NCBI GenBank assembly: GCA_020427145.1
Contig: JAGQOU010000062.1
Span: 1 to 37,954 of the forward strand
Source of the DNA: Planctomycetales bacterium
GTDB lineage: Bacteria; Planctomycetota; Planctomycetia; Pirellulales; Lacipirellulaceae
DNA length: 37,954 bases
Reading direction: 5' to 3'
Shown: positions 1 through 7,977 of the stretch, in pieces
How the letters are laid out: every line of letters starts with the position of its first letter
How positions within the stretch are numbered: the first letter of the stretch is position 1
Program-made: the position numbers and the translations under genes
Notes under the pieces: model-generated
Told to the model about the DNA's origin: nothing
Database searches by the model: none
Seen by the model: only the letters and a program-made list of their open reading frames with translations

Positions 1-60
1 GATATTCAAGACAGTCGCTCCCGGGGTGTCGAACGCTCCTTGGCGGGGCTTTCAAGCACC

Positions 61-120
61 GCTGCCGGAGGGCAGCGCGCCCCCGGCTCGCCGGCAGCCG
101 AGTTCGGACGCGGAGCGTCC
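61..120. terminator. Two small stem-loops downstream of the MFS gene
   Basis: Two perfect hairpins lie just past the stop codon of the minus-strand transporter gene. The first is GGACGC-GGA-GCGTCC at 106-120, six bases beyond the stop. The second is GCTGCC-GGAG-GGCAGC at 61-76. Neither is followed by a T-tract on the minus strand, so a classical intrinsic terminator is not supported. They could end or protect the transcript. Confidence 0.35.
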
Positions 121-125
121 AATCG

Positions 126-1715
126 CTATCCCTCGCCCGGCCCGACGGTGCCGCCTGTGAATTTCTCGTCTTCCGCCGCGTGGCCCGTCAGGACTTCGGC
201 TTTATAGCCCCCCTTCGTGCGGAAGTATGCAATCAGTCCCACGTAGCAGACGAACATGATCGCCGGCAGCACGGCAATCTTGGCCAGGGCATGCTGTTTG
301 GTCGTGCGTTCCAATGCAGCCAGTTGTTCGCGTTGCTGCTCATCGAGCGAGTCGAATTTGGTCTTGTCGATGTACTCGTACGTGGAGAACAGTCCCGATT
401 TCCTCGCCGCCACCGTCTGGTGAACCTCGGGCGACTGCTCCTCGACGATCTGATTGAAATCGGCGTCCTGAATCGTACCGATGTACGGCCCGCCGAGCGT
501 TCCGACCGCGATCATGCCGACGCCGGTGACGGCATTGAGCAGCAGGGCTCCGCCGCGCGGGTATTGTTCCGAAACGACGCCGAGGGTCGTCGGCCAGAAG
601 AAGGTCTTGCCGACTCCATAAAGCGTTGCGGCGAGGAACAAGACGCCGGCGCCCGTGCCGGCGTTCCCCAGCCAAATGAGCCCCACGACGGCCAACGCCG
701 ACGAAGCGGCGAGCAACCCCAGCGGCGAGATGCGATGCACGATTGGCCCCGCGAAGAATCGCAGGACGAACATGATGGCCGACGTGTAGACGATGAACCA
801 CGTGCCCATGGTTTTGTTCTGCAGGACCGAACCCATGATGTCCTGGATCCAGCCGTCAGTTCCAAGCTCCGTCGTGGCGAGCAGGAACATTAACAAGAGG
901 ATGAATACGAACATCGGGCGGCCAAAGGCGCCGCGGACTTTGATGCCGAAGAGGGCCGCTGGGAGAATCGCAATGCCGAGCGCCACTCGCCAGTCGACTG
1001 GCTGGATGTTCAATACGGTCAGCACCTGACTGACGCCCATGACGATCAGAAAGGAGACGATATAAGCGCTTCCCCAGCCGAACTCTTTGAGCATGTCGTC
1101 GAACGACACGCCGGCCTCGACGCGTTCCTGCGTGGGGAAACGAACTCCCCGTAGCAGAAAACCATAGACGAGTATAGGCAACAGCAGGATCGCCATCTGC
1201 CACTGCCAGATCTTGCCCGGCAGCGATGCGCCGACGCTATCTCCCATCGTCGTGACCAGGATCGAGAGCAGCCCCCCGAGCACCAGTCCTCCCGGCCAAC
1301 CTGCGTGCAGCACGTTGAGCCATTTCGTCTTGTTATCTTTGTAGATTGTGGCGACCACCGGGTTGATGACCGATTCCACAACGCCGTTGGAGAGAGCGTA
1401 CAAGAACGTAGCGAGATACAGCGTCAGGAAGTTGGGGGCGAAGATCGTCAACACCGTCGAGACGATATGGCCGACAAACGCGAAGACCATCGCCGTGCCG
1501 TAGCCGATGCGGTCGACGATGAGGCTGAACAGGATGATCGAGATCGCGAAGGGATAAACGCCCACGCCGTTGATGATTCCCTTCTGCTCTTCGGTCAAAC
1601 CGAATTGAGCTTCCCAATCGCCCAGCACGGCGCCACGGACGGCAAATCCGAACGACGTCGCCGCCAGTCCGATGAAGCAGCCCAGAAAGAGTCGGCGATT
1701 CTTGTCTGATGTCAT
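126..1715 (-). CDS. MFS transporter, substrate unknown
   Basis: Inner-membrane major facilitator superfamily protein of 529 residues with about twelve hydrophobic helices. The loop after the second helix carries a motif-A-like DRIGYG element. The reading frame opens upstream at a TTG (1739), but the ATG at 1715 (MTSDKNRR) is preferred because it lies directly before the first charged segment and helix; no Shine-Dalgarno sequence is visible for either. A hydrophilic insert of about 60 residues (from GTIQDADF to the last helix) and a charged C-terminal tail are present. It is the last gene of a minus-strand run with surface-protein genes, about 245 bases from the next one, so co-transcription is uncertain. 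The substrate cannot be read from the sequence; sugars or organic acids are possible. Confidence 0.9.
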   Translation of the reverse strand: MTSDKNRRLFLGCFIGLAATSFGFAVRGAVLGDWEAQFGLTEEQKGIINGVGVYPFAISIILFSLIVDRIGYGTAMVFAFVGHIVSTVLTIFAPNFLTLYLATFLYALSNGVVESVINPVVATIYKDNKTKWLNVLHAGWPGGLVLGGLLSILVTTMGDSVGASLPGKIWQWQMAILLLPILVYGFLLRGVRFPTQERVEAGVSFDDMLKEFGWGSAYIVSFLIVMGVSQVLTVLNIQPVDWRVALGIAILPAALFGIKVRGAFGRPMFVFILLLMFLLATTELGTDGWIQDIMGSVLQNKTMGTWFIVYTSAIMFVLRFFAGPIVHRISPLGLLAASSALAVVGLIWLGNAGTGAGVLFLAATLYGVGKTFFWPTTLGVVSEQYPRGGALLLNAVTGVGMIAVGTLGGPYIGTIQDADFNQIVEEQSPEVHQTVAARKSGLFSTYEYIDKTKFDSLDEQQREQLAALERTTKQHALAKIAVLPAIMFVCYVGLIAYFRTKGGYKAEVLTGHAAEDEKFTGGTVGPGEG

Positions 1716-1960
1716 CTGGCGGTCCGGAAACGCGTGCAAGGCGAGAGAAGCGAAGAGAGTCAGCGAGCGCCGCTCGAATCCGCGGTCCGGGCTTCGACGC
1801 AGCTGCTACAGCAAGGTGATAGCACTTCGCCCGACGTTCGTTAAGGGGCAATTCACTTGCGACTCTGCGATCAAGGCGGCTAGGCAGCTTGGCAAGCACC
1901 CCGGCAGTCGCCGAGTCGCGATTGGTGCGTCGCCGTGAAGTTCGAGCGAGGCTTTTCCCG

Positions 1961-3130
1961 CTAGCGGCGACGCCGCGCCAACATTCCGCCCGCCAGTAAA
2001 GCGAGCAGGAGGGCTGTCGGTTCGGGGGCAGTGTTTGCAACGGGCGCCACGAGGCCGGTCGTCCCGAATTGCTCGGACCACACGTTGAGGTCTGTGGCGT
2101 CGACGTTGCCGTCGCCGTTCGCATCGCCATCGCCGAGCGTCGCCGTACCGGTCGTCCCGAATCCGCGTTGCCAAGTCAGGAAGTCAGCGCCGTCGACGTT
2201 TCCGTCGTCGTTGAAGTCGGCCGACGCGGTTGTCGTCGGCAGCACATCGAAGGAGAACCCGGCGATTCCCGAGTTGCCAAAGGAACCCGCGCCAGCCATC
2301 GCGCCGAGCACAAAGCTATCGCCTGGCTGGGCGCCAATGATGTCGAAGAAGTGCATGTCGAAATGCCGGTCCTTGAGCTCGCCGCTGAGCGTCCCGGAGC
2401 CGACAGGGCTGCCAACCGGGGTCGTGCCGTTGAATTGTTGCAGGAACACTTCGGCTGGCGTGAAATTTGCATTGTCATTTCCGTCGGTCATGACGCCAAC
2501 GCGAAAGGCGGCCGGCACGTCCGCGCCGACGGTGAATCCCCAGCGTGCCGCCGGCGTGACTGCAGGATCGTTACCCAGAATGTCGCGTCCATCGAGAAAG
2601 CCGATCTTGACATAGGGATTTTGCCCTGTGTTGTTGCCAGCTGCCGCCTGTGGATAATTGACGCCGTCAAACGTCCACTGCCGCGTTCCGTCGGCCATCA
2701 GTCGCGGATCGTCGATGAGCGAGTACGCAAACCCGCCGGCCATTCGCTCGGCGAGGATCTGAGATTCTGACACCCAGGCCGGGAGGTCGATCAGGTTCGG
2801 AAACAACGGGTCGTCGCCGTACGGGTCGAGGTTCGGGTCGGAGATGCCGTCGTTAGCGGTCGGGTAGGCGAAACGCGTCGCGAACAACGCGTAACCGGAC
2901 GTGCCGTAAAACTGATCCGGGTAGGCGTTGCCGACGGCGTACACGTTGTCGGAAGTCGAAGTGCGCCAGTAGGCGGTGACATACGGCAGACCTCCGCCAG
3001 GAAAGAAGCCATTGTCAAGATTGGCTTGCGAACCTGCGAACTGAAGCGTGACGCCCACCGCCGCATGGGGGACGGCGAATGCACTGGCAATGAAAAATAC
3101 TCGAACGAGTTGTCTGGAGCTGAGATTCAT
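1961..3130 (-). CDS. PEP-CTERM sorting-signal protein with dockerin-type repeat
   Basis: Predicted exported protein of 389 residues. The N-terminus is a signal peptide (hydrophobic run FFIASAFAVPHAAVG). The body, to about residue 290, is a family shared with the protein at 5063-5971: both contain YVKIG.LDG, FTVGA and RVGVMTDG. Residues about 302-357 hold two calcium-loop-like repeats (DFNDDGNVDGADFLTW and DANGDGNVDATDLNVW) typical of planctomycetal dockerin type I units. The last 21 residues are a PEP-CTERM tripartite signal: PEP, a hydrophobic helix, then RRRR. The frame extends to a TTG at 3157, but the ATG at 3130 places the signal peptide correctly. No exosortase lies in this window. The protein is probably exported and anchored or processed at the envelope; its ligand is unknown. 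Confidence 0.9.
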   Translation of the reverse strand: MNLSSRQLVRVFFIASAFAVPHAAVGVTLQFAGSQANLDNGFFPGGGLPYVTAYWRTSTSDNVYAVGNAYPDQFYGTSGYALFATRFAYPTANDGISDPNLDPYGDDPLFPNLIDLPAWVSESQILAERMAGGFAYSLIDDPRLMADGTRQWTFDGVNYPQAAAGNNTGQNPYVKIGFLDGRDILGNDPAVTPAARWGFTVGADVPAAFRVGVMTDGNDNANFTPAEVFLQQFNGTTPVGSPVGSGTLSGELKDRHFDMHFFDIIGAQPGDSFVLGAMAGAGSFGNSGIAGFSFDVLPTTTASADFNDDGNVDGADFLTWQRGFGTTGTATLGDGDANGDGNVDATDLNVWSEQFGTTGLVAPVANTAPEPTALLLALLAGGMLARRRR

Positions 3131-3208
3131 GACGATTCGCGCCTTAGTAGGGTTCAACCGCTCGACTTGATTTCGAGAGGATTCTGATTCACGTCACATC
3201 GCTCCGTT

Positions 3209-3229
3209 GATCTCGTTTCACACGAGGTC
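3209..3229. other. Imperfect stem-loop between lipoprotein and PEP-CTERM genes
   Basis: GATCTCGT and ACGAGGTC flank a 5-base loop; the arms pair over eight positions with one T-G wobble on the plus strand, which becomes a mismatch on the minus strand. It sits after the lipoprotein stop and before the downstream PEP-CTERM gene. It may be an operator or transcript-end structure, but the evidence is weak. Confidence 0.25.
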
Positions 3230-3314
3230 GATCATGGCGATGTCGGCAAGGTCTGCGTGAACTGGCTATCGACGATCACGACTGCGGGCGTCGAATTCCG
3301 ACCCAATGCCAATC

Positions 3315-3743
3315 TTAGTTGGAAGTTAAGTGGAAGTCTTTTTCAACACGGTCCGCTGGTTCAATCGTCGCTTTGAGTTGCGAGCTAGTGTTGTATTTCA
3401 AGGGGATGAATTGAACGACGATATCCAACGAGTCGGCGTCTTGGAGAAATGCGTCGGTTTGCGCTGATTTGCCTGTCGCTCGGTTTCCCGTGATGCGAAC
3501 GATGTATTCGCCGGGGACGAGACCGTATTCCACGGGAAGCGAGTATTTACCGCCGGTGATCGGAGCGAACTCCATTTCTCCTGCGCCGAGTGGTTCGAAC
3601 GCAATTTGGCCGTCCTCGACAGGCTCGCCGTCGTACGAGACGGCGCCGAAAACGGCCGCCCGTTCCACTTTCGATTCGCAGCCGGCCAAGGAGGCGACGA
3701 GGCAAAGCCAAAGTCCGAATGACTGCAACGTGTGGTCCGCCAT
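3315..3743 (-). CDS. Small lipoprotein with transthyretin-like/carboxypeptidase-regulatory fold
   Basis: A 142-residue secreted lipoprotein. The N-terminus has a signal peptide ending in a lipobox LAGC (Cys22 as lipid-attachment residue). The rest has the pattern of a single beta-sandwich: AVFGAVSYDGEPVEDGQIAF, then PGEYIVRITG, which matches the carboxypeptidase regulatory-like domains common in planctomycetes. The ATG at 3743 is chosen over the upstream in-frame ATG at 3770 because it directly precedes the signal peptide. It lies 73 bases downstream of a DUF1559 gene, a pairing seen repeatedly in planctomycete genomes (family knowledge), and they probably form one unit. The role is unknown; such domains are usually structural or binding modules. 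Confidence 0.85.
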   Translation of the reverse strand: MADHTLQSFGLWLCLVASLAGCESKVERAAVFGAVSYDGEPVEDGQIAFEPLGAGEMEFAPITGGKYSLPVEYGLVPGEYIVRITGNRATGKSAQTDAFLQDADSLDIVVQFIPLKYNTSSQLKATIEPADRVEKDFHLTSN

Positions 3744-3816
3744 GGTCTTAACTCTCATCGGCGTCGCCATGCGGTTGTCTCGTCAGTGGAGGACAAGTCA
3801 GTCGCGCGGGCTTCGA

Positions 3817-4848
3817 TTACGATCCAAAGTTCATCGGCTCGGCGCCGGCCATCGTCGAAACGGCTCGCCAGACGCCAATGTCCACGTCGTCGCCGACGAA
3901 GACGACGCGCCCATCGCAAAATGCGACATTCGCTCCGCCGGCATGTTGGCTTCGCGTCGGTTGCGTCCACATGCCGCGCGCTGCGCGCCGTGCTTCCGAG
4001 CAGGGAGCCGAAGGATTGATGGTTCCGTCTCGATCGTCAGCCCCGTGGTCGTTTCCGCACCACTCCAGGTAGTCTTGCGAGCGAGCATTGGGGGGATTCT
4101 CGTGAGAGTACAGGCAGCTGCCGAGGAACAACACGCCGCGAGAATCTTCGCCAGGGTATTGCCGACACTCGGCCAACATGGCCGTGTTGCTTGTCCCGTC
4201 GAGGATCTCGCGGAGTTGGGTCCCTTTGTTCTGCTGCCCCCAGACCTTTTGGAACGGGCCCCGCTTGTCGATTCCGCCATTCGACGCCGTTTCGGCTTGC
4301 AAGCGGGCTTCGTAGGTGTTGCGGGTCGTTTTCTGCCACCAGCCCCACCAGCCTTGATTGGCCAAATAATTGCCATGGGCGAACCACTGCGCATCGCCAG
4401 TGTGGATCCCGCGCTGTTGGTCCGACGGACAGAGATAGACGTCCAATTGCGTGTAGGTCCAGGGCGCGTCAAGCGGCTGCGTTCGTCCCGCAAGCTCCCA
4501 CGGACGGTACGAGGGGATCGTAAAGTCGATCTGCCCAAAGGCGTTAGCCTGTTCCAGGTACGGCAGCACGTACGATGCCCAGGTGTGAAAGACGTCGACC
4601 GAGTCGCCCGGGCCGCCGTCGATCGATGTAAAGCCAGCCGGGAGTCGCTTCACGCTGCTCTCATGGTTCTGGCAGGCGATCGCAATCTGTCGCAAGTTGT
4701 TTTGGCACGAACTCCGCCGCGCTGCTTCTCGCGCCGCTTGGATTGCAGGCAACAGCAGCGCCACGAGCACGCCGATGATTGCGATCACGACCAGCAACTC
4801 CACGAGTGTGAAAGCTGCGCGTGATATGGGTTGCGGTGATCTATCCAT
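3817..4848 (-). CDS. DUF1559 protein with prepilin-type N-terminal methylation signal
   Basis: A 343-residue pseudopilin-like protein. Residues 12-17 (A-FTLVE) form the type IV pilin/type II secretion signal, with Phe at +1 and Glu at +5 (Glu17), followed by a long hydrophobic helix ([17 protein letters not shown]). The residue before the predicted cut is Ala, not the canonical Gly. Then comes the DUF1559 start pattern ([18 protein letters not shown]). Near residues 300-315 is the family's C-terminal H-X9-DG-type motif ([16 protein letters not shown]). It is likely processed by a prepilin peptidase and assembled in or tethered to the inner membrane. A GAGG-like element lies about 9 bases before the ATG. 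It is followed by the lipoprotein gene and preceded by a PEP-CTERM gene. The function of DUF1559 proteins is not established. Confidence 0.93.
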   Translation of the reverse strand: MDRSPQPISRAAFTLVELLVVIAIIGVLVALLLPAIQAAREAARRSSCQNNLRQIAIACQNHESSVKRLPAGFTSIDGGPGDSVDVFHTWASYVLPYLEQANAFGQIDFTIPSYRPWELAGRTQPLDAPWTYTQLDVYLCPSDQQRGIHTGDAQWFAHGNYLANQGWWGWWQKTTRNTYEARLQAETASNGGIDKRGPFQKVWGQQNKGTQLREILDGTSNTAMLAECRQYPGEDSRGVLFLGSCLYSHENPPNARSQDYLEWCGNDHGADDRDGTINPSAPCSEARRAARGMWTQPTRSQHAGGANVAFCDGRVVFVGDDVDIGVWRAVSTMAGAEPMNFGS

Positions 4849-4975
4849 CTTGGTTGCCTCAGTGTTCCTTCGTCTCGATCTCTTGACGTTCTCGCCTCAG
4901 GCTGACGCTGTCGGGCTTTCCGTCGCCGAGCCCTGGCGTGGCAAGATTGAACGTGCCGGCCGATCCTCTCTTTGC

Positions 4976-5011
4976 CGCACGGGGCTCCCGTGCGACCAGG
5001 GGCGTCGCCCC
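4976..5011. terminator. Tandem perfect hairpins between PEP-CTERM and DUF1559 genes
   Basis: CGCACGGG-GCT-CCCGTGCG (4976-4994) is a perfect 8-bp stem with a 3-base loop. GGGGC-GTC-GCCCC (4999-5011) follows after four bases. They lie 51 to 86 bases beyond the stop codon of the PEP-CTERM gene and upstream of the DUF1559 gene on the same strand. There is no T-tract. Likely roles are transcript termination or attenuation between the two genes, or a 3' end stabiliser. Confidence 0.5.
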
Positions 5012-5062
5012 CGGCCGTCACGGGATCCCCGCTGCATCTTCTACAGGTGCAATGGCGAACTT

Positions 5063-5971
5063 CTAACGGAGGCGCCGACGAAACCCGGCCAGGGCCCCCA
5101 AAGCCGTCAATGCGATTCCGATCGACGCCGGTTCGGGGATGACGTCGAACGTCACGGCCGAAATGGCCCCGAAACCGCCGCTGGCGGCGCGCGCCATGAT
5201 GGCGAACGAATCGCCAGGCTGGGCGCCGACAATGTCAAACGTGTGGATGTCGATGAAACGATCGCGGGTGACCGTGCCGCTCGTGACCGAGCCCACCACG
5301 GATGGCGTTGGCGAACCACTCACCTCCGCGAGCACGACTTCGGACGCCGCCCACTGGGTCGCGTCGAGTCCGTCGGTCATCACGCCGACGCGGATGACCG
5401 CGGGGGCGTTGGCGCCAACGGTAAACGCCCAGCGTCCCGCCGGCGTCGATTGGGGGTTGTTGCCGAAAATGTCGTTGCCGTCGAGGATGCCAATCTTCAC
5501 GTAGGGAACTTGGCCGTTCACCGGGGGCGCCAGCGACTGTCCCCAGTTGTAGTTCCGGGGTCCGTTGGTCAGCGTGGGATCGTCAACGAGGGCATAGCCC
5601 CATCCACCCACCTTATTCGTTGTCAGGTTTTGCGTGCCCGCAATCCAGTTCGGCGTGCTGATCAAGTTGGGATAGGTCGAGCTAGCAAACGGTACGCTGC
5701 TACCACAGCAGCCGGCGTTAGGATAGTTGAACTGCGTGGCGAACATCGCGTAGCCTGCAGTTCCGTAGACGTCGTTGCCATCGATGTCGAACGCCTTTGC
5801 GGCATCGCTGCTGCGCCACGGGGCCACGACGTAGGGAGCCGTGCCACCAGGATAAAACGTGCCGCCAATGTCGTAGTCGGTCCCGACATAGCTGTAGCTG
5901 ACCGCTTCGACGCGGCCGGCCGCCACGATCGCCGCAAGAGCCAGCAGTAAAGTACTTGCCCATCGTTTCAT
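5063..5971 (-). CDS. PEP-CTERM sorting-signal protein
   Basis: Predicted exported protein of 302 residues with an N-terminal signal peptide (STLLLALAAIVAAGRVEA) and a C-terminal PEP-CTERM signal from about residue 279: PEP, a hydrophobic stretch, then FRRRLR. The body is paralogous to the protein at 1961-3130, sharing YVKIGILDG, GRWAFTVGA, RVGVMTDG and VGAQPGDSF, but it lacks the dockerin repeats. A strong ribosome-binding site (GGAGGGG) lies about 4-6 bases before the ATG, so the start is well supported. It is preceded by 550 bases without a gene. It is probably displayed or processed at the cell envelope by an exosortase encoded elsewhere; the function is unknown. Confidence 0.9.
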   Translation of the reverse strand: MKRWASTLLLALAAIVAAGRVEAVSYSYVGTDYDIGGTFYPGGTAPYVVAPWRSSDAAKAFDIDGNDVYGTAGYAMFATQFNYPNAGCCGSSVPFASSTYPNLISTPNWIAGTQNLTTNKVGGWGYALVDDPTLTNGPRNYNWGQSLAPPVNGQVPYVKIGILDGNDIFGNNPQSTPAGRWAFTVGANAPAVIRVGVMTDGLDATQWAASEVVLAEVSGSPTPSVVGSVTSGTVTRDRFIDIHTFDIVGAQPGDSFAIMARAASGGFGAISAVTFDVIPEPASIGIALTALGALAGFRRRLR

Positions 5972-6521
5972 GAGACCCCTCCAAAAAATGACGTTTCAAG
6001 AGATGCAAAAAAGAACACACTGAAGAGCAGCTGCGATCGCCCCCGCGAAATTCGGATGAGCGTGCCCATTGGCGAAAACCGGGACCTGAACGAAGTCCCG
6101 CCAACCAATAAGCCCTCGTAGGCAACCGTTCCGGCAAATCGGTTCGCGGCTATCGAAAAGACTTGAGGCCGCATTGGTCGAGCGCTCAGGGCCGTGCCCG
6201 ACGCAATTACCGCCTCAGTTGATATTCAACCAATTCCTCAATGCCGTCAATTTAAAATCACCGCTGAAATGGCGTGTGAAATTACACAGCCGCATGTGAA
6301 AATGGCGGTCTCGACCGGAGTGACTTTCTTGGAGAACAGAGGGCCAACGAGGCCCTGGATCGCCGCGTCGATTCGTAGGCAGCTGAAGATGCGATCGGTT
6401 TCCGCGAGCGGGCCCCGACGTGCCGCGGGAGTATTCTCGACACAAAGCTGGGCCCCTGCCTGGCGGCGCCTGGAGACGGGGCGAGCCTACGGTGCGGCAG
6501 TGCGCACAGAGCCCGGCCGTC
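5972..6521. other. 550-base non-coding gap with possible operator and terminator elements
   Basis: No convincing gene is present. It is more AT-rich around 6215-6320 than its surroundings, as expected for the promoter region of the minus-strand PEP-CTERM gene. It holds a near-palindrome TGTG-AAATTA-CACA at 6275-6288 (six of seven pairs match) and a perfect hairpin AGGGCC-AACGA-GGCCCT at 6340-6356, 166 bases past the regulator stop. Short frames here have arginine-rich, family-less translations. Confidence 0.5.
6275..6288. promoter_or_regulatory. Possible operator palindrome
   Basis: TGTG-AAATTA-CACA, an almost perfect dyad resembling a CRP/FNR-type or LacI-type half-site arrangement. It lies about 305 bases upstream of the PEP-CTERM start at 5971 and 234 bases downstream of the XylR-like regulator gene. 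This single copy is the only evidence. Confidence 0.25.
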
Positions 6522-7709
6522 CTAATCGGCGAAAAGACTGTGCTGAGCCTTCAGGGACTGATAGCCCGAGTCCTTGCGGAATTCGCGTGGCGACATACCG
6601 CTTTGCTTCTTAAACGCCACCGACAGGTAGTCGGCGTGAGCGAATCCCGTCTTGCGAGCGATCTCGTCTAGCGACAGGTCTGTCTCTCGTAGCAATCGGC
6701 AGACGCGCTCCATTCGAATGCGGGTAATTTCGGCATGGGGCGTTCGTCGCACCAGTTTCTGAAAGCGGTGTTCCAGCATCCGCCGTGACAAGGGAACCAC
6801 CTTCAGCACGTCCGCGACCGTGATGCCCTGGCAAGCATGTTCGCGAATGAACCGCAATGCCGCCGCGATGAATTCGTCGTCAATCGCGTAGACGTCGCTG
6901 GACTGTCTGGTGGCGATGCCAATCGGGGTCACAAGGGTGGCTCGGTTGGTGATCGGATCGCCGTGCATCATCCGATCCAAGAGTTCCGCGGCCATATAGC
7001 CGGTCCGGTGCGTGTCGGGAATGACGCTGGATAGGGGAGGGGTGCATAACTCACAAAGCCGGGCGTCGTTATCCACTCCCACCACCGCGACCTGCTCCGG
7101 AACCGCAACGTCAAGTTCCCGGCACACGTCCAGCAATTGCTGTCCCTTGAAGTCGTAGCAGGCGACAATTCCGACTGGTTTGGGCAGTTTTTGCACCCAA
7201 GCCATCAAGCGTCGTCTCTCGCGCGTCCAAGAGTATCCTTTCTGGTTCCGCGACAGTCCGCGGAATACGTGGCAGACGCAATTCGACTTGGCGGCGAACT
7301 CAAGGAAGTTCTCTTCTCGCCACTGCGACCAGTTGAAGATCGGTTCACCGCAAAACGCGAGATTTTCGAAGCCGCGATCGATCAGGTGACTGGCTGCAAT
7401 TCGAGAGATTTCACGGTCGTCAGTTTCCACCCAGGGCAGGCTTTTCACCATCCGGGCGGCGCTCACGTCGACCGTGGGGATGTCAAGCCGCTGTACGGCC
7501 GCGGCGATCTGGGGAGTCTCGATGCGGGCAATGACGCCGTCGCCAGACCAGTTCTTGAGCCACACCGGAGGTCGGGCGCCGCGGTCTTGCTCTGCGACGT
7601 AAATCGACCAGAGCTCGTGCTCGCGTTGGTAGGCGATAATTCCGTCCAACAAACCGCGGGCGTACGCGTTGGAGGTTTCGACCAGCAGGGCGACGGATCG
7701 GCGTTGCAT
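6522..7709 (-). CDS. XylR-type transcriptional regulator (LacI-like sensor plus AraC HTH)
   Basis: A cytoplasmic DNA-binding regulator of 395 residues. The first about 275 residues form a periplasmic-binding-protein-like sugar sensor of the LacI/GalR type (VALLVETSNAYARGLLDGI at the start, VAVVGVDNDARLCELC in the middle). The remainder, from about residue 280, is an AraC-family double helix-turn-helix (SLDEIARKTGFAHADYLS, FKKQSGMSPREFRK). This domain order matches E. coli XylR and its large planctomycetal family. It diverges from the Gfo/Idh oxidoreductase gene at 7978, with a perfect inverted repeat between them, so it probably controls that locus in response to a sugar. No Shine-Dalgarno sequence is visible. 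The ligand is unknown. Confidence 0.93.
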   Translation of the reverse strand: MQRRSVALLVETSNAYARGLLDGIIAYQREHELWSIYVAEQDRGARPPVWLKNWSGDGVIARIETPQIAAAVQRLDIPTVDVSAARMVKSLPWVETDDREISRIAASHLIDRGFENLAFCGEPIFNWSQWREENFLEFAAKSNCVCHVFRGLSRNQKGYSWTRERRRLMAWVQKLPKPVGIVACYDFKGQQLLDVCRELDVAVPEQVAVVGVDNDARLCELCTPPLSSVIPDTHRTGYMAAELLDRMMHGDPITNRATLVTPIGIATRQSSDVYAIDDEFIAAALRFIREHACQGITVADVLKVVPLSRRMLEHRFQKLVRRTPHAEITRIRMERVCRLLRETDLSLDEIARKTGFAHADYLSVAFKKQSGMSPREFRKDSGYQSLKAQHSLFAD

Positions 7710-7825
7710 CAGAACGACGTCGTGGGAGAAGAGGCTCGCGGAAACGCTTGCTGCGGGTTAGCGTAGCCGGGAGCGAGAGCGAGACAAGACCATGTGAAAA
7801 AAGACGGTTATTGTGCGCTATTCAT

Positions 7826-7856
7826 CATTCTAGCTTATGCGGGGACAGCTAGAATG
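7826..7856. promoter_or_regulatory. Perfect 10-bp inverted repeat, candidate regulator operator
   Basis: CATTCTAGCT, an 11-base spacer, then AGCTAGAATG: the arms are perfectly complementary over ten bases. It is centred in the 268-base divergent gap, about 117 bases from the XylR-like start and 122 from the oxidoreductase start. The spacing of the arm centres is 21 bases, two helical turns, as expected for a dimeric regulator. It could alternatively fold as an RNA hairpin in either leader. Confidence 0.55.
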
Positions 7857-7977
7857 CAACATGTGCGGCGATCTCACGGCTCGCCGCGACGACGTCCGCT
7901 CCGTCGCGACGCGTGCGTTTCGGCAAACGCGGATGGCCTGTTCTTGACGCTTTCTTCTCTTGGGCTCGGCGACTGTC

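Noticed and set aside
6194..6613. Plus-strand frame of 139 codons in the gap beside the XylR-like gene
   Set aside because: It runs into the 3' end of the regulator gene on the other strand and has no family features or ribosome-binding site.
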